Positions 25,497 through 33,701 of a DNA stretch of 64,000 nt are shown piece by piece; the first letter of the stretch is position 1; each line of letters starts with the position of its first letter. The notes below the pieces were generated by a model. That model did not search any database and was not told the origin of the DNA. It saw nothing but the letters and a program-made list of their open reading frames with translations. Source of the DNA: Paraburkholderia phenazinium (GTDB taxonomy: Bacteria; Pseudomonadota; Gammaproteobacteria; Burkholderiales; Burkholderiaceae); NCBI RefSeq assembly GCF_900100735.1, contig NZ_FNCJ01000023.1, forward strand, positions 1-64,000. The letters run 5' to 3'. The translations under genes were made by a program, and so were the position numbers.

Positions 25497-26807
25497 ATGA
25501 CCACATTCCCCACTCTCGACGCGTGGCTCACGCATCTCGAATCCGCGCATCCGGTCGGTATCGACATGGGGCTGACCCGGATCAGCAAGGTGCGCGACGC
25601 ACTGCAACTGACGTTCGACTGCCCGGTGATCACGGTGGGCGGCACCAACGGCAAGGGCTCGACGTGCGCGATCCTCGAAACTATCCTGCTGCGCGCCGGT
25701 TACCGGGTGGGTTGCCATACTTCGCCGCATCTCCTCACGTTCAACGAGCGGGCACGGGTGAACGGCGAGGTGGCGAGCGACGCCGACCTGCTGCCGCATT
25801 TCGCAGCGGTCGAAGCAGCGCGCCTGAGCCTGCCGGAGCCGGTCTCGCTGACGTACTTCGAATTCACGACGCTGGCGATCATGCGTCTGTTCGCTTCGCG
25901 CGGGTTGGATGCGGTGATTCTAGAGGTGGGCCTCGGTGGGCGTCTCGACGCGGTCAATATCCTCGATACCGATTGCGCGATCATCACGAGCATCGATATC
26001 GATCACACCGAATACCTCGGCGATACGCGTGAAAAGATCGCGTTTGAGAAAGCTGGCATCTTCCGCCCGGGCAAGCCGGCGATCTGTGCCGACCCGGTCC
26101 CGCCGCAGACCCTGATCGACCATGCCGAGGCGATCGGCGCCGATCTGTGGCTCTTCGGCCGCGATTTCCGTTACGAAGGCCAGGCGGGCAGCGAGCGCCA
26201 GCAGTGGAGCTATGTGGGTCGCACGCTGCGCCGCTCGGCGCTGGCGTACCCGGCGCTGCGGGGCGCGAACCAGCTTATCAACACCTCGGCCGCCCTGGCA
26301 GGCCTCGAAGCCTTGCGCGACCGTCTACCGGTCTCGGCGCAGGATATTCGCCTTGGTCTGGCGACCGTCGAGCTGGCGGGCCGCTTCCAGGTGTTGCCGG
26401 GCAAGCCGGCCGTCGTGCTCGATGTTGGCCACAATCCGCATGCCACTGCGGTTCTGGCGCAGAATCTCGGCAACATGGGCTATTTTCCGTACACGTACGC
26501 GGTTTTTGGCGCGATGCACGACAAGGACATCGCCGGCGTGATCGAGCACATGAAGGGCGAGATAGCCCACTGGTGTGTGACCGACCTGCCGAGCCCGCGC
26601 GCGGCATCTGCGGAGTTTCTCGAAACCACCCTGCGCGAATGCGGCGTGACCGATGGCCCGGACAGCAGCATCACACGCTTCGCGTCGCCTGCCGAGGCTT
26701 TTCAAGACGCGCAAAAACGATGCTCGGAGAATGATAGAATCGTGGTTTTCGGCAGTTTCTATACGGTAGCCGGCGTGATGGCCTACCGTAAATCGCAGCA
26801 ACACTGA
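25497..26807 (+). CDS. folC: bifunctional dihydrofolate/folylpolyglutamate synthase
   Basis: 436 residues of the Mur-ligase fold. It adds glutamate to dihydropteroate and folates. P-loop GTNGKGST is at 49-56; HTSPHL, EVGLGGRLDAVN, and the C-terminal VVLDVGHNPHA and YAVFGAMHDKDI blocks are present. The ATG is 211 bases after accD. Confidence 0.96.
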   Translation: MTTFPTLDAWLTHLESAHPVGIDMGLTRISKVRDALQLTFDCPVITVGGTNGKGSTCAILETILLRAGYRVGCHTSPHLLTFNERARVNGEVASDADLLPHFAAVEAARLSLPEPVSLTYFEFTTLAIMRLFASRGLDAVILEVGLGGRLDAVNILDTDCAIITSIDIDHTEYLGDTREKIAFEKAGIFRPGKPAICADPVPPQTLIDHAEAIGADLWLFGRDFRYEGQAGSERQQWSYVGRTLRRSALAYPALRGANQLINTSAALAGLEALRDRLPVSAQDIRLGLATVELAGRFQVLPGKPAVVLDVGHNPHATAVLAQNLGNMGYFPYTYAVFGAMHDKDIAGVIEHMKGEIAHWCVTDLPSPRAASAEFLETTLRECGVTDGPDSSITRFASPAEAFQDAQKRCSENDRIVVFGSFYTVAGVMAYRKSQQH

Positions 26808-26836
26808 ACGGGCGGCAGCCCCGAACCAAGCGATTC

Positions 26837-27748
26837 ATGGGAATTTTCTCGTTCGGCAAGAAAGACGAAACGCCTACCCGGCGTGGCGCAAACACCAGTT
26901 CCACCCGGGCCGCTCGTGGCGAGCGCGTGGAGCGGCGAACCCGCCGCACGGAACGGCCTGATGCCGATGCAATGTTGCTCGACCCTACGCTGCCCGAAAA
27001 GCAGCGCGCGCGGCGCCGCCTGGTCGGCGCCATTGCGATGGTGGTCGCAGCCGTGGTGATCTTGCCGATGGTGCTGGACTCGCACCCTAAGCCCGTCACT
27101 GACGATATCTCGATCGATATCCCCAACCGTCCGGCGCCCAAAGCGGCAGCCGACGATGAAGACACCCAGGCAGGTGTCGCACCCGATAATCCGGCCCCAG
27201 ATAGCGCGCTCGCGGCTTCCGGCGTAGTCCCGGCTCCGGCAGCGCCTGCCACGGCGAATGCCATGTCACAGCAGCAGGGCACGACCACCGCGCCGGCGCA
27301 AGCTGGCAGCAAGAGCAACAAGTCGCCAGCGCCCGCCATGGCTGCGAACACGGCCCCTGCCGCGCCGACCCAGCCACCCGCTCCGGCCAAACCCGTGAAA
27401 GTGACGCCCGCGCCGACCCAAAGCGCAGCCAATACGAGCGCGACCTCGAACAACACCGACGCAGCCGCCGCAGACGCCGATTCCGGCACGCCGGCCTCGC
27501 CGCCGGGCAGCCGTTTCGCCGTCCAACTGGGTTCGTTCCCGGACGACGCCAGCGCGAAGAGCTGGGCAGCCAAGTTGAAAGCGGCCGGCGTGCCCGCATA
27601 TACCGAACGTAGGAAGCAGGCTGACGGCACGACGCACACGCTGCTGCGCGCAGGCCCGTTCGCCGACCGCGCCGCTGCGTCGGCCGCGATCGCGAAGGTT
27701 CGCGAAGCCGGCCTGACGTCGGGCTCGAACAACGGTTCGGCACAGTAA
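26837..27748 (+). CDS. SPOR-domain membrane protein
   Basis: 303 residues. A basic cytoplasmic N-terminus (1-57) precedes one membrane span (about 58-74, VGAIAMVVAAVVILPMVL). A long Ala/Pro/Thr-rich periplasmic linker leads to a C-terminal SPOR domain (about 225-300, RFAVQLGSFPDDASAKSWAAKLKAAG), which binds denuded peptidoglycan at the septum. DedD or FtsN-like roles in division are inferred from architecture. It lies 29 bases after folC, the conserved folC-SPOR-cvpA-purF order. Confidence 0.88.
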   Translation: MGIFSFGKKDETPTRRGANTSSTRAARGERVERRTRRTERPDADAMLLDPTLPEKQRARRRLVGAIAMVVAAVVILPMVLDSHPKPVTDDISIDIPNRPAPKAAADDEDTQAGVAPDNPAPDSALAASGVVPAPAAPATANAMSQQQGTTTAPAQAGSKSNKSPAPAMAANTAPAAPTQPPAPAKPVKVTPAPTQSAANTSATSNNTDAAAADADSGTPASPPGSRFAVQLGSFPDDASAKSWAAKLKAAGVPAYTERRKQADGTTHTLLRAGPFADRAAASAAIAKVREAGLTSGSNNGSAQ

Positions 27749-27755
27749 GTCAGCG

Positions 27756-28250
27756 ATGTTCACTGCCTTCGACTACGCTGTAATGGCGGTGATCGGTTTG
27801 TCGGCCCTGCGGGGCACGTGGCGCGGCTTCTTGTCTGAGATTTTCGGGCTGATTGGCTGGCTGGCGGCGTTTTTCGTGGCCTGCTATTTCGTCGGTTATG
27901 TGGTGCCGTATATGCCGGCCAGGTGGCCGGGCGGCGCCCTGACTCAATGGCTGCTGGCCTTTGCCCTGCTGGTCGTCGGCGTGATGCTGGTGGTGGGCGT
28001 GGTCAACGCGCTGCTGAGCCGGCTCGTGCAGGCATCCGGTTTGAGCGGCGTGGACCGCTCGCTGGGTTTGATGTTCGGCCTCGTCCGCGGGGTCATCCTG
28101 GTGCTGATTCTGGTCGCCCTCGCAGGCCTGACCGAACTGCCCCAGCAGGAATTCTGGCGCAACGCCTTGCTGCGGCCCTACGCGGTCCAGGGCGTGCATG
28201 AACTGAAACCGCTGCTTCCCGAGACGCTTGCAGCCTACGTCCATGTGTGA
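27756..28250 (+). CDS. cvpA: CvpA-family membrane protein
   Basis: 164 residues with four predicted membrane helices, starting FDYAVMAVIGLSALRGTWRGFLSEIFGLIGWLAAFF, the CvpA signature. CvpA is needed for colicin V export in E. coli; its general role is unclear. It starts 7 bases after the SPOR gene and precedes purF, as in many proteobacteria. Confidence 0.93.
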   Translation: MFTAFDYAVMAVIGLSALRGTWRGFLSEIFGLIGWLAAFFVACYFVGYVVPYMPARWPGGALTQWLLAFALLVVGVMLVVGVVNALLSRLVQASGLSGVDRSLGLMFGLVRGVILVLILVALAGLTELPQQEFWRNALLRPYAVQGVHELKPLLPETLAAYVHV

Positions 28251-28353
28251 CGAGGCGGGCGGTCAATAAGAAGCACGCAGGACATCGGCGCGACCCGGAT
28301 GCTTCCCCGGCACCGGCCGCCGTTACGAATTTCGTACCTTTGAAGGACATGCC

Positions 28354-29901
28354 ATGTGCGGCATCGTAGGCGTAGTTTCCCAATCCCCGGTCAATCAGCT
28401 GATCTATGACAGCCTGCTGCTTCTGCAGCACCGCGGTCAGGACGCAGCCGGCATTGCGACGGCGAACGGCAGTAATTTCCACATGCATAAGGCCAACGGC
28501 ATGGTGCGCGACGTGTTCCGCACGCGCAACATGCGCAGCCTGCCCGGCACCAGCGGTATCGGCCAGGTGCGCTACCCGACGGCCGGTTCCGCGTCGAGCG
28601 AAGAAGAAGCCCAGCCGTTCTACGTGAACGCGCCGTTCGGCATCATCCTCGCTCATAACGGCAACCTGACCAACTGGCAGCAACTGAAAGACGAGATGTT
28701 CCGCGTCGATCGCCGCCACATCAACACCAACTCCGACACCGAAGTGCTGCTCAACGTGCTCGCGCACGAACTGCAGCTCTCCTGCTCCGGTCTGCAACTC
28801 GATCCGAACTCCGTGTTCAAGGCAGTCTCGGGTGTGCATCGCCGCGTGCACGGTTCGTATGCGATCGTTTCGCTGATCGCCGGTTACGGCCTGCTGGCCT
28901 TCCGTGACCCGTTCGGCATCCGCCCGCTGTGTCTCGGCAAGCAGGAAACGGCGCATGGCGTGGAGTGGATGGTGGCGTCGGAATCGGTGGCGATTGAAGG
29001 TATCGGCTTCGAGTTCGTGCGCGACGTGGCGCCGGGCGAAGCGATCTTCATCGACATCGACGGTAATCTGCATTCGCAGCAGTGCGCGACCAACGCCAGC
29101 CTGAACCCGTGCATCTTCGAACTCGTGTACCTCGCGCGTCCGGACTCGGTGCTCGACGGCGTGCCGGTCTACAACGTGCGTCTGCGCATGGGCGATTACC
29201 TCGCCGAGAAGATCCGCCGCGAACTGCCGGATGTGCCGATCGACGTGGTGATGCCGATTCCCGATTCGTCGCGCCCCGCTGCAATGCAGGTCGCCAAGAA
29301 GCTGGGCGTCGAGTATCGCGAAGGCTTCTTCAAGAACCGTTACGTGGGCCGGACCTTCATCATGCCGGGCCAGGCGATGCGCAAGAAGTCGGTGCGTCAG
29401 AAGCTCAACGCCATGGCGATCGAATTCAAGGGCAAGAACGTGCTGATCGTGGACGACTCGATCGTACGCGGCACCACTTCGCACGAAATCGTGCAGATGG
29501 CGCGTGACGCAGGCGCGAACAAGGTGATCTTCGCCTCGGCAGCGCCGCCGGTGAAATTCCCGAACGTCTACGGTATCGACATGCCGACGCGTGGCGAACT
29601 CGTCGCTCATGGCCGCACGGATGAAGAAGTCGCGCGCATGATCGGCGCGGATCACCTCGTGTACCAGGACGTCGACGCGCTCAAGCAAGCCGTGCGCGAC
29701 ACCAACCCGGCGTTGAAGGAGTTCGAAGCTTCGTGCTTCGATGGCAACTACATCACCGGCGACGTCACGACCGAGTACCTCGATCGTATCGAAACGGCCC
29801 GTCTTGCCCCGCAGGCGCAATCGGACCGCGATGCTGCCAGCGAAGCGATGGAAGGTGGCGCAGCGCGTTCGCAACTGCACCTGCAGTTGTCGGTAGAGTA
29901 A
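28354..29901 (+). CDS. purF: amidophosphoribosyltransferase
   Basis: 515 residues. First step of purine synthesis. The N-terminal nucleophile Cys follows the initiator Met (MCGIVGVVSQS), followed by the glutaminase residues HRGQDAAGI and HNGNLTN. The PRPP-binding loop NVLIVDDSIVRGTTSHEIV lies near 363-381. GAAGGA precedes the ATG. Confidence 0.98.
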   Translation: MCGIVGVVSQSPVNQLIYDSLLLLQHRGQDAAGIATANGSNFHMHKANGMVRDVFRTRNMRSLPGTSGIGQVRYPTAGSASSEEEAQPFYVNAPFGIILAHNGNLTNWQQLKDEMFRVDRRHINTNSDTEVLLNVLAHELQLSCSGLQLDPNSVFKAVSGVHRRVHGSYAIVSLIAGYGLLAFRDPFGIRPLCLGKQETAHGVEWMVASESVAIEGIGFEFVRDVAPGEAIFIDIDGNLHSQQCATNASLNPCIFELVYLARPDSVLDGVPVYNVRLRMGDYLAEKIRRELPDVPIDVVMPIPDSSRPAAMQVAKKLGVEYREGFFKNRYVGRTFIMPGQAMRKKSVRQKLNAMAIEFKGKNVLIVDDSIVRGTTSHEIVQMARDAGANKVIFASAAPPVKFPNVYGIDMPTRGELVAHGRTDEEVARMIGADHLVYQDVDALKQAVRDTNPALKEFEASCFDGNYITGDVTTEYLDRIETARLAPQAQSDRDAASEAMEGGAARSQLHLQLSVE

Positions 29902-29917
29902 AAACGCCTCTCCGAAG

Positions 29918-29951
29918 GTGGCGCGCGCGGGCTATGCACGGCACGCGCCAC
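29918..29951 (+). other. hairpin after purF
   Basis: GTGGCGCG (29918-29925) pairs with CGCGCCAC (29944-29951), 8 bp with an 18-base loop, 17 bases after the purF stop. No T-run. It may mark the purF mRNA end just before the methionine riboswitch. Confidence 0.4.
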
Positions 29952-29969
29952 GCATGTTAGGATGTTGGC

Positions 29970-30032
29970 TTGCGTCGATTTGATCTCAGCTTGCGGACGC
30001 GGGGCAACCCAAAACAGCTAAAGCGAACGGTG
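29970..30032 (+). promoter_or_regulatory. probable SAM-II riboswitch aptamer upstream of metZ
   Basis: P1 is GCGTC (29972-29976) with GACGC (29996-30000). Its loop has the SAM-II hallmarks GATTTG (29977-29982) and GCTTGC (29989-29994). After a linker come AAAACA and GCTAAAG (30017-30023), the conserved 3' part. Spacing matches the short H-type pseudoknot of SAM-II, best known from alphaproteobacterial met genes. Location before a methionine gene and an adjoining terminator support the call. The pseudoknot helix itself is less clear: AUC at 29983-29985 could pair with GGU at 30029-30031. Confidence 0.7.
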
Positions 30033-30080
30033 GAAATGCCGCAACCGTCCGCCGCCGCTCCAGCTTTCCCCCGCACATGA

Positions 30081-30114
30081 AGCCCGCTTATGCCGACGCA
30101 AAGCGGGCTTTTTT
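30081..30114 (+). terminator. intrinsic terminator in the metZ leader
   Basis: AGCCCGC (30081-30087) and GCGGGCT (30103-30109) with a 15-base loop, then TTTTTT to 30114. It stands 104 bases before metZ and 50 after the aptamer. Its loop contains CGACGCAA (30094-30101), which is complementary to TTGCGTCG (29970-29977) at the aptamer's P1 5' strand, a possible antiterminator pairing. Confidence 0.88.
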
Positions 30115-30171
30115 GTTGCCGGCGCGTTTGCCGTTCAGCCTCACGATGAACGCTTGGCGCCGGTCTGGAAA

Positions 30172-30196
30172 ACGTGGCAACACGTGACGACACGTG
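30172..30196 (+). repeat. three ACGTG elements at 10-bp spacing before metZ
   Basis: ACGTG begins at 30172, 30182 and 30192; the last two are full CACGTG. The array sits between the leader terminator and the metZ start, on one helix face. Possibly a protein-binding array; unverified. Confidence 0.45.
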
Positions 30197-30217
30197 GAAA
30201 ATGGAACTAGAACCAAC

Positions 30218-31408
30218 ATGGACGACTCCCTGAACTTCGACACCCTCGCAGTCCGCTCGGGCACGCTGCGCAGCGACTTCAACGAGCATTCGGAAGCGAT
30301 CTTCCTGACGTCGAGCTTTGTGTTTGAAAGCGCGGCCGACGCTGCCGAGCGCTTCAAGAACTCCGAAGACAATTACACGTACTCACGCTTCACGAATCCC
30401 ACAGTCACGATGTTCCAGGACCGTCTGGCTGCGCTCGAAGGCGGTGAGGCATGCATGGCGACGGCTTCGGGCATGAGCGCGATCATGTCAGTAGTGATGT
30501 CGGCGTTGCAGGCGGGCGACCACCTTGTCAGCTCGCAGAGCCTGTTCGGTTCGACGCTCGGCATGTTCTCGCAGATCTTCACCAAGTTCGGCATCACGAC
30601 CACGTTCGTCGATCCGACGGATCTGGAGGCATGGAAAAACGCCGTGCGGCCTGAGACGAAGATGTTCTTCCTCGAAACGCCGTCGAATCCGCTGACTGAA
30701 ATCGCGGACATCGCGGCGATCGCCAAGATTGCGAAGGCGTCGAATGCTCTGTTCGTCGTCGACAACTGTTTTTGCAGCCCGGCGCTGCAGCAGCCGCTGA
30801 AACTCGGCGCGGACGTCGTGATGCATTCGGCCACCAAGTTCCTCGACGGCCAAGGCCGTGTGCTTGGCGGCGCGCTGGTCGGCTCGAAGCAGTTCATCAT
30901 GGAGAAAGTGTTCCCGTTCGTGCGCAGCGCCGGGCCGACGCTGTCTGCGTTCAACGCGTGGGTGCTGCTCAAGGGCATGGAAACGCTGTCGTTGCGCGTC
31001 GAAAAGCAGTCGGATAACGCACTGGAAATCGCACGCTGGCTGGACACGCATCCTGCTGTGAATCGCGTGTTCTATCCGGGACTGGAGTCGCATCCGCAGT
31101 ACGAGATTGCGAAACGTCAGCAGAAAGCGGGCGGCGCGATTCTCTCGTTCGAACTGAAGGGCGACACGCCCGAAGCGCAGCGGGCGAACGCATGGCGCGT
31201 GATCGACAGCACCAAGATCTGCTCGATCACCGGCAACCTCGGCGATACGCGTACCACGATCACCCATCCGGCCACGACGACGCACGGCCGCATCACGCCG
31301 GAAGCGCGCGCAGCAGCGGGCATTACGGAAGGGCTGATCCGTCTCTCGGTCGGGCTGGAAAACGCGGGGGATATCCGCAACGATCTGGCGCGCGGTCTGG
31401 CGGGTTAA
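30218..31408 (+). CDS. metZ: O-succinylhomoserine sulfhydrylase
   Basis: 396 residues of the Cys/Met-metabolism PLP family. It makes homocysteine directly from O-succinylhomoserine and sulfide. The PLP lysine is K207 in MHSATKFLDGQGRVLGGALVG; YTYSRFTNPT and GEACMATASGMSAI are typical. The ATG at 30218 gives the MDDSLNFDTLAVRSG start; the GTG at 30194 is less likely. O-succinyl rather than O-acetyl preference is inferred from similarity to MetZ. Confidence 0.93.
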   Translation: MDDSLNFDTLAVRSGTLRSDFNEHSEAIFLTSSFVFESAADAAERFKNSEDNYTYSRFTNPTVTMFQDRLAALEGGEACMATASGMSAIMSVVMSALQAGDHLVSSQSLFGSTLGMFSQIFTKFGITTTFVDPTDLEAWKNAVRPETKMFFLETPSNPLTEIADIAAIAKIAKASNALFVVDNCFCSPALQQPLKLGADVVMHSATKFLDGQGRVLGGALVGSKQFIMEKVFPFVRSAGPTLSAFNAWVLLKGMETLSLRVEKQSDNALEIARWLDTHPAVNRVFYPGLESHPQYEIAKRQQKAGGAILSFELKGDTPEAQRANAWRVIDSTKICSITGNLGDTRTTITHPATTTHGRITPEARAAAGITEGLIRLSVGLENAGDIRNDLARGLAG

Positions 31409-31434
31409 GTCTTAAAGTCTTAGGAGCAGTCGGG

Positions 31435-32226
31435 TCAGTGGCGCACTGCGCGCCATTGACCCGGCGCGAGCCCGAAACGCCGCGTAAAAGCGTGCGTGTA
31501 GGCGCTCTGATCGCCGAAGCCCACTTCGAGCGCGATATCGGTCAACGAGCGCCGCGGGTCGCCGAGCAGCGTGATAGAAATATCGAGCCGCAGACGCTGC
31601 AGATAGCGATGCGGCGTCTCGCCGAACGCTTCGATAAATAACTGATGAAAACGCCGCATGCCGAAGCCACAGTGCGTGGCGAGGTCGGCAATCCGCAGCG
31701 GCTCCGACAAATGCGCGCGCAGCCAGCGGTCGATGCGTGCGAAGTCGAGACCGGCGCCAGGCGCGCCATCGAACCTCGCGGATTGCGTCGTACCGGCATC
31801 CGCCAGCATGGCCGCGCACAAGCGCGCAGCCGCATCCCAGTGGAAACGCCGTTTGCTGAGATCGTCTGCGGTCTGGATGCCCCCGGTTGCATGCGCGGCG
31901 ATACGTTGCACGAGCTGCGTCAGCGAAGCCTCCACGGTTACCGCCCGCGCCCGGTCGAACAAACGTTCCGGCACCGCCAGCGACGCTGCAGGCAAATCGA
32001 GCACCAACTGCCGGTTCTCGCCGACGCCCGCATAGTCATGCTGCGCGCCGGCGGGAATCAACCAGGCCGAACCGGAATCGATCTGCTGACCGACTCCGTC
32101 CACGGTCATCACCATCGCGCCATCGAGCCCCAGCACGACCTGATGAAAGTCGTGCACGTCCGACGCTTCGATCGCGCCATAACGGCGCAACGAAACGCAA
32201 GGGGCGGTGAGGGCCGCGTGGCTCAT
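31435..32226 (-). CDS. AraC-family transcriptional regulator
   Basis: 263 residues from the ATG at 32226; a TTG two codons upstream is possible. The N-terminal half is a cupin-like domain (FHQVVLGLDGAMVMTVDG, AGAQHDY); the C-terminal half is the AraC double HTH (LRIADLATHCGFGMRRFHQLFIEAFGETPHRYLQ ... ALEVGFGDQSAYTHAFTRRFG). It converges on metZ, 26 bases away. Target unknown. Confidence 0.88.
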   Translation of the reverse strand: MSHAALTAPCVSLRRYGAIEASDVHDFHQVVLGLDGAMVMTVDGVGQQIDSGSAWLIPAGAQHDYAGVGENRQLVLDLPAASLAVPERLFDRARAVTVEASLTQLVQRIAAHATGGIQTADDLSKRRFHWDAAARLCAAMLADAGTTQSARFDGAPGAGLDFARIDRWLRAHLSEPLRIADLATHCGFGMRRFHQLFIEAFGETPHRYLQRLRLDISITLLGDPRRSLTDIALEVGFGDQSAYTHAFTRRFGLAPGQWRAVRH

Positions 32227-32241
32227 CTGCAAGCGGAAAAC

Positions 32242-32583
32242 TTAGACGTCGAGCAGTTCGACTTCGAACACCAGCGTTGCATTCGGCGGAATCACGCCGC
32301 CTGCACCGCGCACGCCGTAGCCGAGTTGCGGCGGAATCGTCAGTTTGCGCACGCCGCCCACCTTCATGCCTTGCACGCCTTCGTCCCAACCCTTGATGAC
32401 CATGCCGCCGCCCAAGACGAACGCGAACGGATCGTTACGGTCCTTGCTGGAGTCGAACTTCTGGCCGTCGGTCAGCCAGCCGGTGTAGTGGACACTGACG
32501 GTCTGGCCGGCTTTCGCTTCGGCGCCGGTGCCTTCGGTCAGGTCTTCGTATTTGAGGCCGGATTCGGTAGTCACGGTCGACAT
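32242..32583 (-). CDS. FKBP-type peptidyl-prolyl isomerase
   Basis: 113 residues, a single cytoplasmic FKBP domain without signal or extra domains. VSVHYTGWLTDGQKFDSS and the VIKGWDEGVQGMKVGG and PPQLGYG blocks form the active site. The ATG at 32583 follows AAGGAG by 6 bases. It lies directly upstream of, and on the same strand as, the AraC gene. Confidence 0.95.
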   Translation of the reverse strand: MSTVTTESGLKYEDLTEGTGAEAKAGQTVSVHYTGWLTDGQKFDSSKDRNDPFAFVLGGGMVIKGWDEGVQGMKVGGVRKLTIPPQLGYGVRGAGGVIPPNATLVFEVELLDV

Positions 32584-32720
32584 GAGTTGCTCCTTGAGAC
32601 AAGTCGTAAAAGTCGACATTGTAGGCGTGTTGAGGCCGCATCGCCCAGATCACCTGGGTTCTGCTGCGCCTTCCGGCGCGCTAGCGAACCACTACCGCGC
32701 ATAGAGTGCGCACCTGCGTC

Positions 32721-32748
32721 CTGACTCGCGAGGGAGCGTGCCTATAAT
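32721..32748 (+). promoter_or_regulatory. candidate sigma-70 promoter for the kinase-like gene
   Basis: CTGACT (32721-32726), 16-bp spacer, perfect TATAAT (32743-32748). The start site would be near 32755, giving a 38-base leader before the GTG at 32793. Confidence 0.5.
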
Positions 32749-32792
32749 GGGGGTTCCGTTTATTCCATGCACTGCCTGAGAGGGCCTAGATC

Positions 32793-33590
32793 GTGACAAC
32801 GTCTTCCACCGGAGCCGGCAGCGGCCAGCAGGTCGCTTTCGGTGCCTCCTTGTCCGAACGCACCGCGCATCTTTGCGCGGAGGCTGCGCTGTTTATGCGC
32901 GATCACGTGTTGTCGCTGGTGTCGCATGATTTGCGCAGTCCGCTCAATGCGATCCATAGCTGGGCGTACGTGCTCGAGCGCAAGCTCGACGCGAACGACC
33001 CCGCCGCACAGCGCGCCATCGGCGGCATCCGCAGCGGCGTGGATCAGCAGGTCAAGCTGTTGGAGACGCTCGTCGATACGACCCGCGCGGGAACCCGCAA
33101 CCTCGCGCTGGTGCGCGAGCCGTTTGCGTTGCAGGCTTTGTTCTCGGATTCGGTTGACGAAGTGCGTTCAGGACTCGCGAGGGCGCGCGGCGTCTCGGTG
33201 GCGTTCGACTCGGCGTTATCCACCGAGCAGTTCGGCGGCGACCGCGAGCGCCTCGCGGCGGCGCTGTGGTTGATGCTCACGTTCGCGGTCGAAGCAAGCG
33301 CGCACGCCGCGAAGGTCACGCTCGCCTCCAGCGCCAACGCCACCGCGTGGCACGCAGTCGTCACCTTCGATGCGACCCTTGCCGCGCTCGACGATCCGTC
33401 CTTGCCGCACCTGCTCGAGCCGTTCGCGCGCACCCAGGCGCGCGCGCCGGGCGAGGCTGGCCAGATCGCGTGGGTGCTGGCGCTGTGCAAGCGCGTGGCC
33501 GAAGCCCACGGCGGCACCTTCGAGCAAAGTGAGATGCAGGACGGCCAGCCGGTGACGCTTGCGCTGCGCATTCCGCTGGTCGCGCATTAA
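32793..33590 (+). CDS. histidine-kinase-like protein with degenerate ATPase domain
   Basis: 265 residues, GTG start with GAGAGG upstream. An H-box is intact: H45 in LVSHDLRSPLNAIHSWAYVLERK. The ATP-binding half is eroded: the N-box Asn is missing (GDRERLAAALWLMLTFAVEAS), the D-box DxGxG is replaced (VTFDATLAALDD), and the G2 motif is GQIAWVLALCKRVAEAHGG. There is no sensor domain or membrane span, and no response regulator nearby. It may act as a phosphotransfer or scaffold protein rather than a kinase. Confidence 0.75.
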   Translation: MTTSSTGAGSGQQVAFGASLSERTAHLCAEAALFMRDHVLSLVSHDLRSPLNAIHSWAYVLERKLDANDPAAQRAIGGIRSGVDQQVKLLETLVDTTRAGTRNLALVREPFALQALFSDSVDEVRSGLARARGVSVAFDSALSTEQFGGDRERLAAALWLMLTFAVEASAHAAKVTLASSANATAWHAVVTFDATLAALDDPSLPHLLEPFARTQARAPGEAGQIAWVLALCKRVAEAHGGTFEQSEMQDGQPVTLALRIPLVAH

Positions 33591-33701
33591 AGGTAGCGCA
33601 GGCAATACGCCAGGCGGCCACAACATTTCGCCGCCGGTCATAAAACTTTCATTTAGCTTTCGCATCTATACTGACAACTTTTGTTGCCGGAGCCCTTTCT
33701 C

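Noticed and set aside
29918..30114. 6S RNA or another trans-acting RNA upstream of metZ
   Set aside because: The long-range pairing first looked 6S-like, but the short aptamer pattern, GCTAAAG element and position before metZ fit a SAM-II riboswitch better.
33681..33701. Upstream TTG starts for the CorC-like gene
   Set aside because: The only SD (GGAG at 33689-33692) lies downstream of them and is correctly spaced for the TTG at 33702.
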